Shown here piece by piece: positions 1 to 7,822 of a stretch of DNA of 64,000 nt. Every line of letters begins with the position of its first letter. Within the stretch, counting starts at the first letter, position 1. The notes beneath the pieces were generated by a model. That model saw only the letters and a program-made list of their open reading frames with translations. It searched no databases and had not been told where the DNA came from. A program made the position numbers and the translations under genes. The stretch is from Actinospineispora spinosispora DSM 44797 (lineage in GTDB: Bacteria > Actinomycetota > Actinomycetes > Mycobacteriales > Pseudonocardiaceae). Location: assembly GCF_000429025.1 (NCBI RefSeq), contig NZ_KE386834.1, positions 62,001 through 126,000 on the forward strand. The letters are read 5' to 3'.

Positions 1-894
1 GGTGTTGACCTCGAGGAAGGTGATCAGGCCGTCCTGGCCGATCAGGAACTCGACGGTACCGGCGCCGTAGTAGCCGGCCTCCTTCACGATGGCCTTGGAG
101 GCGTCGTAGAGGGTCTTGCGCTGCTCGTCGGTGATGAACGGCGCCGGGGCTTCCTCCACCAGCTTCTGGAAACGCCGCTGCAGCGAGCAGTCCCGCGTTC
201 CGACCACGATGACGTTGCCGTGCTGGTCGGCCAGCACCTGGGTCTCGACGTGGCGGGGCTTGTCCAGGTAGCGCTCGACGAAGCACTCGCCACGGCCGAA
301 CGCCGCGGTGGCCTCGCGGACCGCGGACTCGTACAGCTCCGCGATCTCCTTCTCCTCGCGCGCGACCTTCATGCCGCGGCCGCCACCGCCGAACGCCGCC
401 TTGATGGCGACCGGCAGTCCGTACTCCTTGGTGAACTCGATGACCTCGTCGGCGCCGGACACCGGGTCGGGGGTGCCGGGTACCAGAGGTGCACCCGCGC
501 GCATCGCGATGTGCCGCGCGGTCACCTTGTCGCCGAGGTCGCGGATCGACTGGGGGGACGGTCCGATCCAGACCAGGTCCGCGTCGATCACCGCCTGGGC
601 GAAGTCGGCGTTCTCGGACAGGAAGCCGTAACCGGGGTGGATGCCGTCGGCGTCCGCCTGCTTCGCGGCGCCGATGACCTTCTCGAAGTCCAGGTAGGAC
701 TCGGCCGCGGTGTTGCCGCCCAGCGCGTACGCCTCGTCGGCGAGCCGGACGAACAACGCGTCCCGATCAGGTTCGGCGTACACCGCGACACTGGTCAGGC
801 CGGCATCACGGCAGGCTCGGATCACCCGAACCGCGATCTCGCCCCGGTTGGCGATGAGCACTTTCCGCAACTGACGGGTCGCCTCGGCGGCCAC
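1..894 (-). CDS. accA3: Acyl-CoA carboxylase alpha chain (biotin carboxylase part), 3' end outside window
   Basis: Only the first 298 codons are present; the gene runs off the left edge. The product begins VAAEATRQLRKVLIANRGEI, the usual start of the biotin carboxylase domain that carboxylates biotin with ATP and bicarbonate; in actinomycetes this alpha chain also carries the biotin carrier domain, which would lie outside the window. GTG at 894 is chosen because GGAGG lies 4 nt upstream; an in-frame ATG at 909 is an alternative. Its neighbourhood (sufE, sseA, maf, accE, accD5, birA downstream in the window) matches the mycobacterial accA3 locus, so it probably serves AccD5 and other beta chains. 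A second, unrelated carboxylase set is at 23.3-26.9 kb. Confidence 0.93.
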   Translation of the reverse strand, partial: MAAEATRQLRKVLIANRGEIAVRVIRACRDAGLTSVAVYAEPDRDALFVRLADEAYALGGNTAAESYLDFEKVIGAAKQADADGIHPGYGFLSENADFAQAVIDADLVWIGPSPQSIRDLGDKVTARHIAMRAGAPLVPGTPDPVSGADEVIEFTKEYGLPVAIKAAFGGGGRGMKVAREEKEIAELYESAVREATAAFGRGECFVERYLDKPRHVETQVLADQHGNVIVVGTRDCSLQRRFQKLVEEAPAPFITDEQRKTLYDASKAIVKEAGYYGAGTVEFLIGQDGLITFLEVNT

Positions 895-958
895 GGTGCC
901 TCCATGCATAGATCTTCAGTGTCATTCCACGATCGGCCGAGTCTATGCGGGGACCGGA

Positions 959-1399
959 CTATCGCCAGAGCAGGTGACCCCGACCGAGTGCGCCGAACGC
1001 GAGCCCGCCGGGGACCCGGCGGATCGTCGGCAGCATACGGCGTCGCGGATCCCGCCGGCCGTCATAACGCATAACCGTGTCGCGAAACGCCAGTTCTCGC
1101 GCCGCACGCGGCGAAAGTTGATCTCTGTCGGCCAGTTCGCGGGCCAGGTCCCAGCCGTCCCGCAGCGAGCCCCGGGGCGGCTTTCCGGCCGACCACCTGC
1201 AGAAACACGGGATCCAGGCGTCGCCGAGGGAGGCCGCGAGGATCGGCCACACCCGTGCCACCTCGCCGGCTCGCTTGCGACGCAACGCGTGCTGTGCCAC
1301 CGCCACCCTGTCGGTGTCGAAACCGGTCGGCAGCGGCCCTCCGGCGACGAGCGCCGAGACGAGCGCGGCCTGCGCCTGCGCCAATGTGGACTTGCTCAC
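959..1399 (-). CDS. Small partner protein of the DUF692 enzyme
   Basis: A 146-residue protein with no motif I can name with certainty. It is rich in Ala, Arg and Leu and probably largely helical, with two cysteines in a CFCRW segment near residue 66. Its ATG overlaps the stop of the DUF692 gene in an ATGA (1396-1399), so the two are translated together. DUF692 enzymes of known pathways usually work with a small partner that recruits the peptide substrate (MbnC with MbnB, TglI with TglH); by position this protein is the candidate for that role, but I see no sequence proof. It is the last gene of the leftward operon that starts at 5139; accA3 begins 64 nt further on. Confidence 0.7.
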   Translation of the reverse strand: MSKSTLAQAQAALVSALVAGGPLPTGFDTDRVAVAQHALRRKRAGEVARVWPILAASLGDAWIPCFCRWSAGKPPRGSLRDGWDLARELADRDQLSPRAARELAFRDTVMRYDGRRDPRRRMLPTIRRVPGGLAFGALGRGHLLWR

Positions 1400-2271
1400 C
1401 GTGTACTCCTGGTCACCCGCGATCGGGTGATCGGCTCATGTGAACGGGGGCTAGGTACACCCGCCGCGAGGGCGATCGCGTCCAGCTCCGCGTACAGCTG
1501 CTCGGCGGGCGGGTAGTCCCCGTCGCGCTCCAGCATCAGCGCGGGCGGTCGTCGGCGCGCGCAGAGCTCGGTGACGAGCGCGAGCACCTCCGGTGGCGTC
1601 GTCGCCGTATGCGTGTCGTGATAGAGCCCCTCGTGCTCGGCACCCCCGGCGACGTGCACGTACGCGACGCGTTCCAACGGCAGCCGGTCGAGCAGGTCCA
1701 GTGGGTCCTGTCCCCGGTTGCGGGCGTTCGCGTAGACGTTGGCGACGTCCAGCAGCAGCCATGCGCCGGTGCGGTCCAGCAGCTCGGTCAGCCAGTCCGC
1801 CTCGTCCAGCTCGTTGTCCGGCCAGTCGAACAACGCGGCGATCGGTTCGAGCGCGATCGGCACGTCCAGCTCGCCCTGGAGCGCGCGCACGTTGTGTTCC
1901 AGGACATCGAGGGCCTCGCGGGTGCGCGGCAGCGGAAGCAGGTGCCCGGCTTCGAGACCGCCGGCCCTGACGAACGCGATGTGCTCGCTCACCAGGGGTG
2001 CACCCAGCATGTCCGCCGCCGACGCGAAGTGCCGCACGCGGTGCGGGTCGAGCGGTTGCGTCCCGCCCAGCGACAGGCGCGTCCCGTGCGGGACGACGGT
2101 GACGCCGTCCTCGACCAACCGGCGCAGGGGCGCCGGCAGTGGACCGTCGCAGGGCAGTGACTCGGCGACGACCTCGCAGAAACGCAGGCCGGGAAGCTTC
2201 GCCAGCGGCCCGGCGATCTCCGACCGCCAGCCGATCCCGACGCCCAGCTCGGTCAGCGGGTTCGCGCTCAT
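1396..2271 (-). CDS. DUF692 (MNIO, MbnB/TglH-like) multinuclear non-heme iron enzyme
   Basis: A 291-residue TIM-barrel protein of the DUF692 family. Visible family signatures are PHGTRLSLG (residues about 61-69), SEHIAF (about 95-100), LEPIAALF, LLLDVANVYANARNRG, YVHVAGG followed by YHDTHT, and LERDGDYPP; the conserved His, Glu and Asp residues in these blocks bind the iron ions in MbnB and TglH. Known members oxidise cysteine or other residues in ribosomally made peptides. The gene overlaps the membrane-protein gene upstream by ATGA (2268-2271) and the partner gene downstream by ATGA, so all three are one translational unit. The substrate is not known; the Cys-Gly-rich tails encoded at 3116 and 4150 are the obvious candidates. 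Confidence 0.9.
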   Translation of the reverse strand: MSANPLTELGVGIGWRSEIAGPLAKLPGLRFCEVVAESLPCDGPLPAPLRRLVEDGVTVVPHGTRLSLGGTQPLDPHRVRHFASAADMLGAPLVSEHIAFVRAGGLEAGHLLPLPRTREALDVLEHNVRALQGELDVPIALEPIAALFDWPDNELDEADWLTELLDRTGAWLLLDVANVYANARNRGQDPLDLLDRLPLERVAYVHVAGGAEHEGLYHDTHTATTPPEVLALVTELCARRRPPALMLERDGDYPPAEQLYAELDAIALAAGVPSPRSHEPITRSRVTRSTR

Positions 2272-3116
2272 CGGGGTCCCCCTCGGTCGGTTCCCGCCCC
2301 GACGAGACCGGCGCCGGCTTCGACGACCTCGTCCGCGAGCCCGGGATTCGCGGCTCGGAGCGCGGCGAAGCCGAACACCGCCACGGCCAGCGCGGCACCG
2401 GTCGGGCCGTGGGCGTCCCAGTCCGGGCGGGTCGCGGGGTCGAGATATCCGTACTTGGTGCGCAGCATCGAGGCTGCCTGACGGCCTCGCGCCGTCCTGG
2501 TCGGAGCGTTGATCATCAGTACGGTGGCCACCACGCCGAGGGACAGGACACAGAGCAGCAGACCGGTGAACAGGCCGCCGTCGATCAGCTCGCCGACCAG
2601 CCGTGCCACACCGACGAGCAGGACCACGAGCACGACGTAGCTGAGGTACCGCATCCGCGCCCGTTGCCCGTCGCCGAGCAGCAGGCCGTGCCGGATCAGC
2701 TGACCGCGCAGCTGCTCCAGCTCCACCTGGATGTGCCGTGCCCGGGCGAGCTGCCCGAGTGACCGGGCTCCGGCCAACTCGGTGAGCACGGCCCGCTCCA
2801 GAGCCGGTGTCGGCTGCTCCGCCGCGCCGTCGATGCGGAGGAGGCTGTGCCGCTCGGCGCGCAGCCGTCGAGTGCCGTGCAACGAGACCACCGCGCTCAG
2901 CAGCGCCAGCTCACCCCCGCCGTTCAGGGAGGCGGCCAGGTAGGGGTCGGTCGGGCCGTGCAGGGTGAGGACACCGCACGGCTCGGGTGACGACCGGTGG
3001 CCGGCCGACCCGACGGCGAGAACGAGGGTGGCGGTCACCGCGAGGTACCAGCCGAGGAACGCCGGCCCGCTGACACCCCACATGGTGCCACCGCCGACGA
3101 GTACGTCGGTGATCAT
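2268..3116 (-). CDS. TIGR04222-like membrane protein without Cys-Gly tail (paralogue a)
   Basis: A 282-residue membrane protein, the shortest of four paralogues in a row. It starts at the ATG overlapping the stop of paralogue b (ATGA, 3113-3116). Shared blocks are a first membrane helix preceded by TMWGVSGPAFLGWY, a DPYLAASLN block, two central membrane helices around residues 160-205, and YLDPATRPDWDAHGP followed by a hydrophobic stretch (AALAVAVFGFAALRAANP). It ends in LVGAGTDRGGPR, with no glycine- and cysteine-rich tail, and directly precedes the DUF692 gene. I recognise the architecture as that of the TIGR04222 family, whose function is unknown. It may be a tail-less partner of b and c or a decayed copy. 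Confidence 0.85.
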   Translation of the reverse strand: MITDVLVGGGTMWGVSGPAFLGWYLAVTATLVLAVGSAGHRSSPEPCGVLTLHGPTDPYLAASLNGGGELALLSAVVSLHGTRRLRAERHSLLRIDGAAEQPTPALERAVLTELAGARSLGQLARARHIQVELEQLRGQLIRHGLLLGDGQRARMRYLSYVVLVVLLVGVARLVGELIDGGLFTGLLLCVLSLGVVATVLMINAPTRTARGRQAASMLRTKYGYLDPATRPDWDAHGPTGAALAVAVFGFAALRAANPGLADEVVEAGAGLVGAGTDRGGPR

Positions 3117-4090
3117 CCGCCGCACCCCCCTCCGCCTCCGCCCCCGCCGCAGCCGCCTCCTCCGCCCCCGCCGCAGCTGGAACCGCCGCCGCAGCTCGAG
3201 CCGCCGCCACAGCTGGACCCGCCGCCCCCGGACCACCACGAGCCGCCGGAGTACGAACCGCCGCCGAGCATCGAGGACGCCTGGTGCTCGACCAGCTCGT
3301 CGGCGAAGGCCGGGTCCGCCGCGTAGAGCGCGCCAGCCCCGAACACGCCCACCGCGAGGGCCGCCGCGGTCGCGCCGTTCGCGGTCCAGTCCGGCCGATG
3401 AACCGGGTCGAGGTGGTCGTGCTGTTCCCGTAGCCGAGCAAGTTCCCGGTCCCCGAGCACGGTGCGGCCCGGCGGCTCCTTCATCATGATCAACAGCGTC
3501 GGCACGATGAGCACCGCCACGCTGAGGGCGAGATAGCCCACCGGGTGGTCCGACGTCGCACCGGCGATCATCCGAACGACTCCGAGAGCGCAGAGAGCGA
3601 CCATCGGCCAGCCCGCGCGCCGATATCCGGTGCGCTGCCGCCCGCTCATCAGCAGCCCTCGCTCGACGAGCTCGTCCCGCAGGCGCTCCATCACCGCGAC
3701 GACTCCCGGGCGCCTGGCCAACGAGTTCCGCGACGTCGGAGTGGACAGCTCCAGGAGAACCTGCCGCTCCAGAGTGGGGCGCCCCCGCTCGGAGGTGGCG
3801 CCGGTCGGTTCCCAACGGTGGTCGCGGCTCTGCACGAGCCCGTCGGTCCGCAGGGCGGTGAGCGCGGCGGTGAGCGCGAGGTGGGCGTCGCCGTTGAGAT
3901 ACGCGGCCAGGTAGGGATCGCTGTCCAGCTGGGCTCGCGGACCACCGACGGGTACCTGCTCGCGGATCGCTCGCCTGAGCAACAGCACCGCGATGATCGC
4001 GGCCGCCGCCAGCACCCAGTACAGACTCAGGAACGTCGGGCTGCTGACGCCCCAGGTGTCGCCTGGGGCGGCGAGTGTCAACCGTGTCAT
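3113..4090 (-). CDS. TIGR04222-like membrane protein with Cys-Gly-rich tail (paralogue b)
   Basis: A 325-residue paralogue. After the N-terminal MTRLTLAAPGDTWGVSSPTF and first membrane helix come DPYLAAYLN, two central membrane helices, HLDPVHRPDW and a final hydrophobic segment ending YAADPAFADEL. The last ~45 residues are almost only Gly, Ser and Cys: SSCGGG three times, then glycine runs broken by single cysteines and ending GCGG, with five cysteines in all. The start at 4090 has GGAGGA 7 nt upstream and gives the same N terminus as c and d. An in-frame ATG at 4150 overlaps the stop of c (ATGA) and would add 20 residues. The tail resembles a precursor region for cysteine modification by the neighbouring DUF692 enzyme (inference). 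Confidence 0.88.
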   Translation of the reverse strand: MTRLTLAAPGDTWGVSSPTFLSLYWVLAAAAIIAVLLLRRAIREQVPVGGPRAQLDSDPYLAAYLNGDAHLALTAALTALRTDGLVQSRDHRWEPTGATSERGRPTLERQVLLELSTPTSRNSLARRPGVVAVMERLRDELVERGLLMSGRQRTGYRRAGWPMVALCALGVVRMIAGATSDHPVGYLALSVAVLIVPTLLIMMKEPPGRTVLGDRELARLREQHDHLDPVHRPDWTANGATAAALAVGVFGAGALYAADPAFADELVEHQASSMLGGGSYSGGSWWSGGGGSSCGGGSSCGGGSSCGGGGGGGCGGGGGGGGCGG

Positions 4091-4146
4091 CTGGTCGTCC
4101 TCCCACGTGTGAGCAACCTGTGGTCCACCGGTGAGCAGCTCGGTGA

Positions 4147-5139
4147 TCATCCGCCGCACCCCCCGCCGCCCCCACCACCACAGCCGCCTCCTCCGCAGCT
4201 GGAACCGCCGCCGCAGCTGGAATGGCCGCCGTAGCCGCCGGTGTTGGCGGCGGTGGCCCATCCCGAGTTGTCGCCGGATCCGGAGTAGAAGCCGGTGCCG
4301 AACAGGGACGACGCCTTGTGCACGACCAGCTCGCCGGCCAGCGCAGGACTGGCCGCGTACAGGGCGCCCACGCCGAACACCCCGACGGCCAGCGCGGCGG
4401 CGGTCGCGCCGTTGGCGGTCCAGTCCGGCCGGTGGGCCGGGTCGAGGTGTTCGTGCTCCTCCCTCAGCCGAGCCAGCTCCTTGTCACCGAGCACGGTGCG
4501 CCGAGGCGGCTGCCTTCTGATGATCAGCAGCGTGAGGAGGACGACCACCACCACGCTGACGGCGAGGTAGGTCACCGGCCGGCCGGATGTGCCGCCGGCG
4601 ATCAGCCGGAGCATCCCGAGGATGCACAGAGCGATCAGCAGCATCCCGGAGTAGCGGTAGTGATCGTACTGCCGGCCGTTCAGCAGCAGCCTGCGCCGAA
4701 CGAGCTCGCCGCTCAGCCGCATCATCACCTCGGCGACACCGGCCCGTCCGGCCAGCGAGCGGCGGGTGGTCGAGGTGGTGGGAGCCAGGTCGGCCATCTC
4801 GGTGAGCAGCTGTCGCTCCAGGCCGGGACGATCTCCTCGCGCGACGGCGTCGGTCCGTATGCACACCTTGTGCCGGCACTCGACGAGACCGTCGGTGGAC
4901 AGCGCGGCGAGCGCGGCCGTCAGCGCGAGGTGTGGACCGTCGTGGAGGTAGGCGACCAGGTATGGGTCGTCGTCCAGCCGCCTCGAGGAGCCGGCGGGAC
5001 GCACCTGTTCGCGGATCGCGCGCCTGGTGACCAGCACCGCGGCGACCGTGACCGCGGTGAGGACCCAGTACAGGCCGAGGAACGTCGGGCCGCTGATGCC
5101 CCAGGTGTCGCCGGGTGCGGCAAGCGTGAGCTGTGTCAT
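4147..5139 (-). CDS. TIGR04222-like membrane protein with Cys-Gly-rich tail (paralogue c)
   Basis: A 330-residue paralogue and the first gene of the operon that reads down to 959. It has MTQLTLAAPGDTWGISGPTF, a first membrane helix, DPYLVAYLH, two central helices, HLDPAHRPDW, and a final hydrophobic segment. The tail from about residue 295 is Gly/Ser/Asn-rich and ends SSCGGGSSCGGGGCGGG followed by glycines and GCGG, with four cysteines. The start at 5139 is set by AAGGAGG 8 nt upstream. The last codons and the junction to gene b repeat those of the b/a junction (TGCGGCGGATGATCACCGA), which shows that the array arose by tandem duplication. The promoter region in front resembles that of paralogue d. 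Confidence 0.88.
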   Translation of the reverse strand: MTQLTLAAPGDTWGISGPTFLGLYWVLTAVTVAAVLVTRRAIREQVRPAGSSRRLDDDPYLVAYLHDGPHLALTAALAALSTDGLVECRHKVCIRTDAVARGDRPGLERQLLTEMADLAPTTSTTRRSLAGRAGVAEVMMRLSGELVRRRLLLNGRQYDHYRYSGMLLIALCILGMLRLIAGGTSGRPVTYLAVSVVVVVLLTLLIIRRQPPRRTVLGDKELARLREEHEHLDPAHRPDWTANGATAAALAVGVFGVGALYAASPALAGELVVHKASSLFGTGFYSGSGDNSGWATAANTGGYGGHSSCGGGSSCGGGGCGGGGGGGCGG

Positions 5140-5224
5140 CTGTACGTCCTCCTTCATGGGAGCCGTACCTGAGAAGTGTGGGCGGGGCCACGGTGGGGAA
5201 CCAGCGGTTTGATCAGGACTTGAT
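5140..5224 (-). promoter_or_regulatory. Promoter/leader region of the membrane protein-DUF692 operon
   Basis: The 85 bp before paralogue c match the region before paralogue d (6202-6286) without gaps. The leader nearest the gene (first 40 bp) and the block around 5200-5224 (CCAGCGG, CAGGACTTGA) are almost identical, with a variable stretch between. Conservation of non-coding DNA next to two diverged genes suggests shared promoter or regulator sites. I cannot assign clear -35/-10 boxes. Confidence 0.5.
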
Positions 5225-5259
5225 CTGTTGCAGGGCGAATCTTGAGGTTGGCCCGGGGT

Positions 5260-6201
5260 TCACTCCCTGTCGCCGCTGCCGGACTCTCCGTTCCCGCCGT
5301 CGTGGAGGGTCGCGGCCCCGTAGGCGGTTGCGGTGCTCCCCCCACCCGGCGACCAGGTGCCGGCGCCGCGGAAGTCGCGGAAGAAGCCGGTCAACGGCCG
5401 TTCGGCCAGCTCCTCGGCGAACTCCGGATCGGCGGCGTGCAGCGCGTCCTCGCCGAACAGCGCGACGGCCATCGCCGCCGAGCCGGCACCGCTCGCGGTC
5501 CAGTCCGGCCGGTGGTGGGGCGCCAGGTGTTCGTGCTCGACGGTCAAGCGGGCCAGCTCCCGATCACCGTGCAGGGTTCGTTTCGGCCTTCTCCGCACGA
5601 GCAGCAACCCGATGGCGAGGGTCGCCAGCAGGCTCAGTCCCAGGTACAGGACCGGATGGCGGCTCATCATCCCGGCGACCAGGCGGACCACCCCGAGTAC
5701 GAGCACCACCAGCAGGAGCGCAGTGCAGCTCTGGTGGTCGGCGTGCTGGGCATCGCTCATCAGCAGCTTGCGCTGGATCAGCTGGTTGCGGAGGTGTCTG
5801 AGGGCGATGACCACCGCGGATCGCCTGGCCACGGTGCTGCGGGGCCGTGGCATGGTCAGCGAGCCGAGCACCGCGGTCTCCAGGTCCGGGCGAACCCGGT
5901 CCGGTGGGGTCCCGATCACCTCGCATCGGGTGTCGCGGCACCGCACCAGGCCCTCGGCGCGCAGTGTCGCGAGCGCCGCGGTCAGCGCGAGGTCCGGTCC
6001 GCCGTGGAGGTAGGCGGCCAGGTACGGCTCGTCGTCCAGCCGGGTGCGGGAACCGTCCTCCGGGGGCCGCAGACGGATAGCCCGCGTGAGCGAGAGGATC
6101 ACGACGACCGTGGCCGCGGTGACGATCCAGTACAGGCCGAGGAACGTCGGGCCGCTGATGCCCCAGGTGTCGCCGGGTGCGGCGAGCGTGAGCTGTGTCA
6201 T
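5260..6201 (-). CDS. TIGR04222-like membrane protein, tail without cysteine (paralogue d)
   Basis: A 313-residue paralogue, separated from c by 120 bp with its own promoter region, so probably a separate transcript with read-through. It keeps the family blocks: MTQLTLAAPGDTWGISGPTF, membrane helix, DEPYLAAYLH, two central helices, HLAPHHRPDW, and a hydrophobic AMAVALFGEDALHAADP. The tail is Gly/Ser/Thr-rich (TWSPGGGSTATAYG, then GGNGESGSGDRE) but has no cysteine. The start at 6201 has GGAGG 8-9 nt upstream and matches c. The loss of cysteines only in the tail makes d a natural control when asking whether the tails of b and c are modified. Confidence 0.87.
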   Translation of the reverse strand: MTQLTLAAPGDTWGISGPTFLGLYWIVTAATVVVILSLTRAIRLRPPEDGSRTRLDDEPYLAAYLHGGPDLALTAALATLRAEGLVRCRDTRCEVIGTPPDRVRPDLETAVLGSLTMPRPRSTVARRSAVVIALRHLRNQLIQRKLLMSDAQHADHQSCTALLLVVLVLGVVRLVAGMMSRHPVLYLGLSLLATLAIGLLLVRRRPKRTLHGDRELARLTVEHEHLAPHHRPDWTASGAGSAAMAVALFGEDALHAADPEFAEELAERPLTGFFRDFRGAGTWSPGGGSTATAYGAATLHDGGNGESGSGDRE

Positions 6202-6286
6202 CTGTACGTCCTCCCTCGTAGGAGCCGTACCTGAGAATTGTGGGTCGCCACACCGCTGATGACCAGCGGATTGAGCAGGACTTGAG
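6202..6286 (-). promoter_or_regulatory. Promoter/leader region of paralogue d
   Basis: Aligns gap-free with 5140-5224. Blocks in common include the ribosome binding site region, GGAGCCGTACCTGAGAA and CAGGACTTGA. It lies in the 170-bp space between d and the divergent lipoprotein gene at 6372. Confidence 0.5.
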
Positions 6287-6371
6287 CTGGGGCGGGACAA
6301 AACCCGAGGTTGCCCCAGCAGTGGCTGCCCCAGGCAACTACTGTCCCCGTGAAGAACGGGGGGAACCGCCT

Positions 6372-7325
6372 ATGGCACGTACGGCCTGGATCGGCGTCGT
6401 ACTCGGGCTGGTGATGACGCTGGTCGGCTGCGCGGGCGCACCGCCGCCGCCCGCCCCCGCTCCGCCCGTCGGCTATCAGGACCGGCTGAGCCGCACCGAT
6501 CGGGACATCTCGGCGGCCTTCGACGGCATCGCCCGCGCGCCCGACCTACCGGCACTGACCCAGTCCGTGCTCGGTGCCGCCGGGGTGGTGAGCGCCGCGA
6601 GTGAGCAGCTCGCCACGGGCGGCCCCACCCCGATCCAGATGACCGGGCCGAACGGTGAGCTGGTGGCCGCGCTGCGCCAGTTCGGCTATGAGCTCGCCTA
6701 CCTCAGCCAGCAGATCAACCTGCAGGTCATCTGCACCGGTTCGACCGCGGCTGCCGCCATCACCACGGCGCCGAGCATGGACGCGTTGCGCGCCGCATCC
6801 ACCGGTATCGGCACCCCGACGGCGGACCGGCCGGCCTTCGAGTGGGGCGGCTGGATTCCCGCCGCGAGGGACGCCGTGAACGCCCGGATGCCCAACGGAC
6901 GGGTGGTCGTGGACCGGCGCGCGGCCGGCAGCCCGGCCGACGGCGTGCTGGAAGTGACCGACGACGAGGACGTCGACGCGGTCCTCGCCCTGTCCCGGCA
7001 AGGGAAGATCGTGGTGTCGGTCGCGGTCGGCGCACGCAAGACCGTCCGTCTCGACGGCATCCCGGACGGTGTCTACGACCTGTACTACAGCACCGGCACC
7101 GACTGGGACGACGTCGTCGGCGCGTTCGGCCGGGGGTGTGAGTTCCACCGGTTCACCGACCCGACCACGTTCAGCTCACAGGCACTGCCCGACGGGACCT
7201 CGTACACCGTGCAGACGATCACGCTGCACACGTCGCGCGACGAACCCGGTGCCGCGCCGGAGGACGCCGCCGGTGCGGCCGCCGACGAAGCTCCGGAAGT
7301 CCCGCCCACACAGCTACCCCGCTGA
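6372..7325 (+). CDS. Putative lipoprotein
   Basis: A 317-residue exported protein of unknown function. It starts MARTAWIGVVLGLVMTLVGC, a lipoprotein signal peptide with lipobox LVGC at residues about 17-20, followed by a Pro/Ala-rich linker. The rest has no motif I recognise; it includes a region with DGIPDGVYDLYYSTGTDWDD and ends in an Ala/Glu/Pro-rich tail. A purine-rich GGGGGGA lies upstream of the ATG. The gene is divergent from the TIGR04222-like array and may share its control region, but nothing in the sequence proves a functional link. Confidence 0.8.
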   Translation: MARTAWIGVVLGLVMTLVGCAGAPPPPAPAPPVGYQDRLSRTDRDISAAFDGIARAPDLPALTQSVLGAAGVVSAASEQLATGGPTPIQMTGPNGELVAALRQFGYELAYLSQQINLQVICTGSTAAAAITTAPSMDALRAASTGIGTPTADRPAFEWGGWIPAARDAVNARMPNGRVVVDRRAAGSPADGVLEVTDDEDVDAVLALSRQGKIVVSVAVGARKTVRLDGIPDGVYDLYYSTGTDWDDVVGAFGRGCEFHRFTDPTTFSSQALPDGTSYTVQTITLHTSRDEPGAAPEDAAGAAADEAPEVPPTQLPR

Positions 7326-7326
7326 C

Positions 7327-7374
7327 ACCCGTGAGTGTTGTGGGTTGCCATGGCAGCCCACAACACTCACGGGT
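7327..7374. terminator. Bidirectional palindromic terminator
   Basis: A perfect 18-bp stem (7327-7344 with 7357-7374, arm ACCCGTGAGTGTTGTGGG) around a 12-nt loop, between two convergent genes. The GTGAGTG/CACTCAC core recurs in the hairpin cluster at 53.1-53.5 kb. Confidence 0.75.
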
Positions 7375-7378
7375 TCTG

Positions 7379-7822
7379 TCAGGCTGAGCGTTCGCGGACC
7401 TGGTTCTTGATCCGGGTGAGCATCGCCGCCATGCCGCGCAGCCGCAGCGGGCTGACCGCTTCGCCGAGCTTCAGCGCCGTGTAGAAGTCGTTCGGTACGG
7501 CCAGGACGGTCTGTGCCTGCTGGCCGTCCAGTCCGGTGTGCATGATCGAGGCGAAACCGCGCGTCGTCGGTGCCTCCGGCGGCGCGTCGAAGAACAGGTG
7601 CACCACCTGGTCGTCGTCGACCTCCACCGCCAGGAACAGCGGCGTCTGGCACTCGTGCACCTGCTCCATGCCCGCTTCGCGCTCCGCATATCGAGCCGGA
7701 AGCGCTGGTAATTCTTCGGACAGCTCCAGCAGCAGCTGCAGCCGGTCCTTCGGGCCGACCTCGGAGAACTCCTCGACCAGCTCGGTCAGCTTCGGGGGCA
7801 GCTCGCCGACCGGCGAGGTCAT
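7379..7822 (-). CDS. SufE-family sulfur acceptor
   Basis: A 147-residue SufE-like protein, which takes persulfide sulfur from a cysteine desulfurase or passes it in Fe-S or thio-cofactor assembly. The key cysteine is in HECQTPLFL (residue about 57), and the C-terminal AMLTRIKNQV is typical. ATG at 7822 overlaps the sulfurtransferase stop by ATGA, so the two genes are coupled. The pair corresponds in position to Rv3284/Rv3283 beside accA3 in mycobacteria. Confidence 0.88.
   Translation of the reverse strand: MTSPVGELPPKLTELVEEFSEVGPKDRLQLLLELSEELPALPARYAEREAGMEQVHECQTPLFLAVEVDDDQVVHLFFDAPPEAPTTRGFASIMHTGLDGQQAQTVLAVPNDFYTALKLGEAVSPLRLRGMAAMLTRIKNQVRERSA

Noticed and set aside
2268..4181. A long leftward frame spanning two membrane-protein genes
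   Set aside because: Its first half is an Arg/Pro-rich out-of-frame reading of paralogue b; only the part from 3116 is a real gene.
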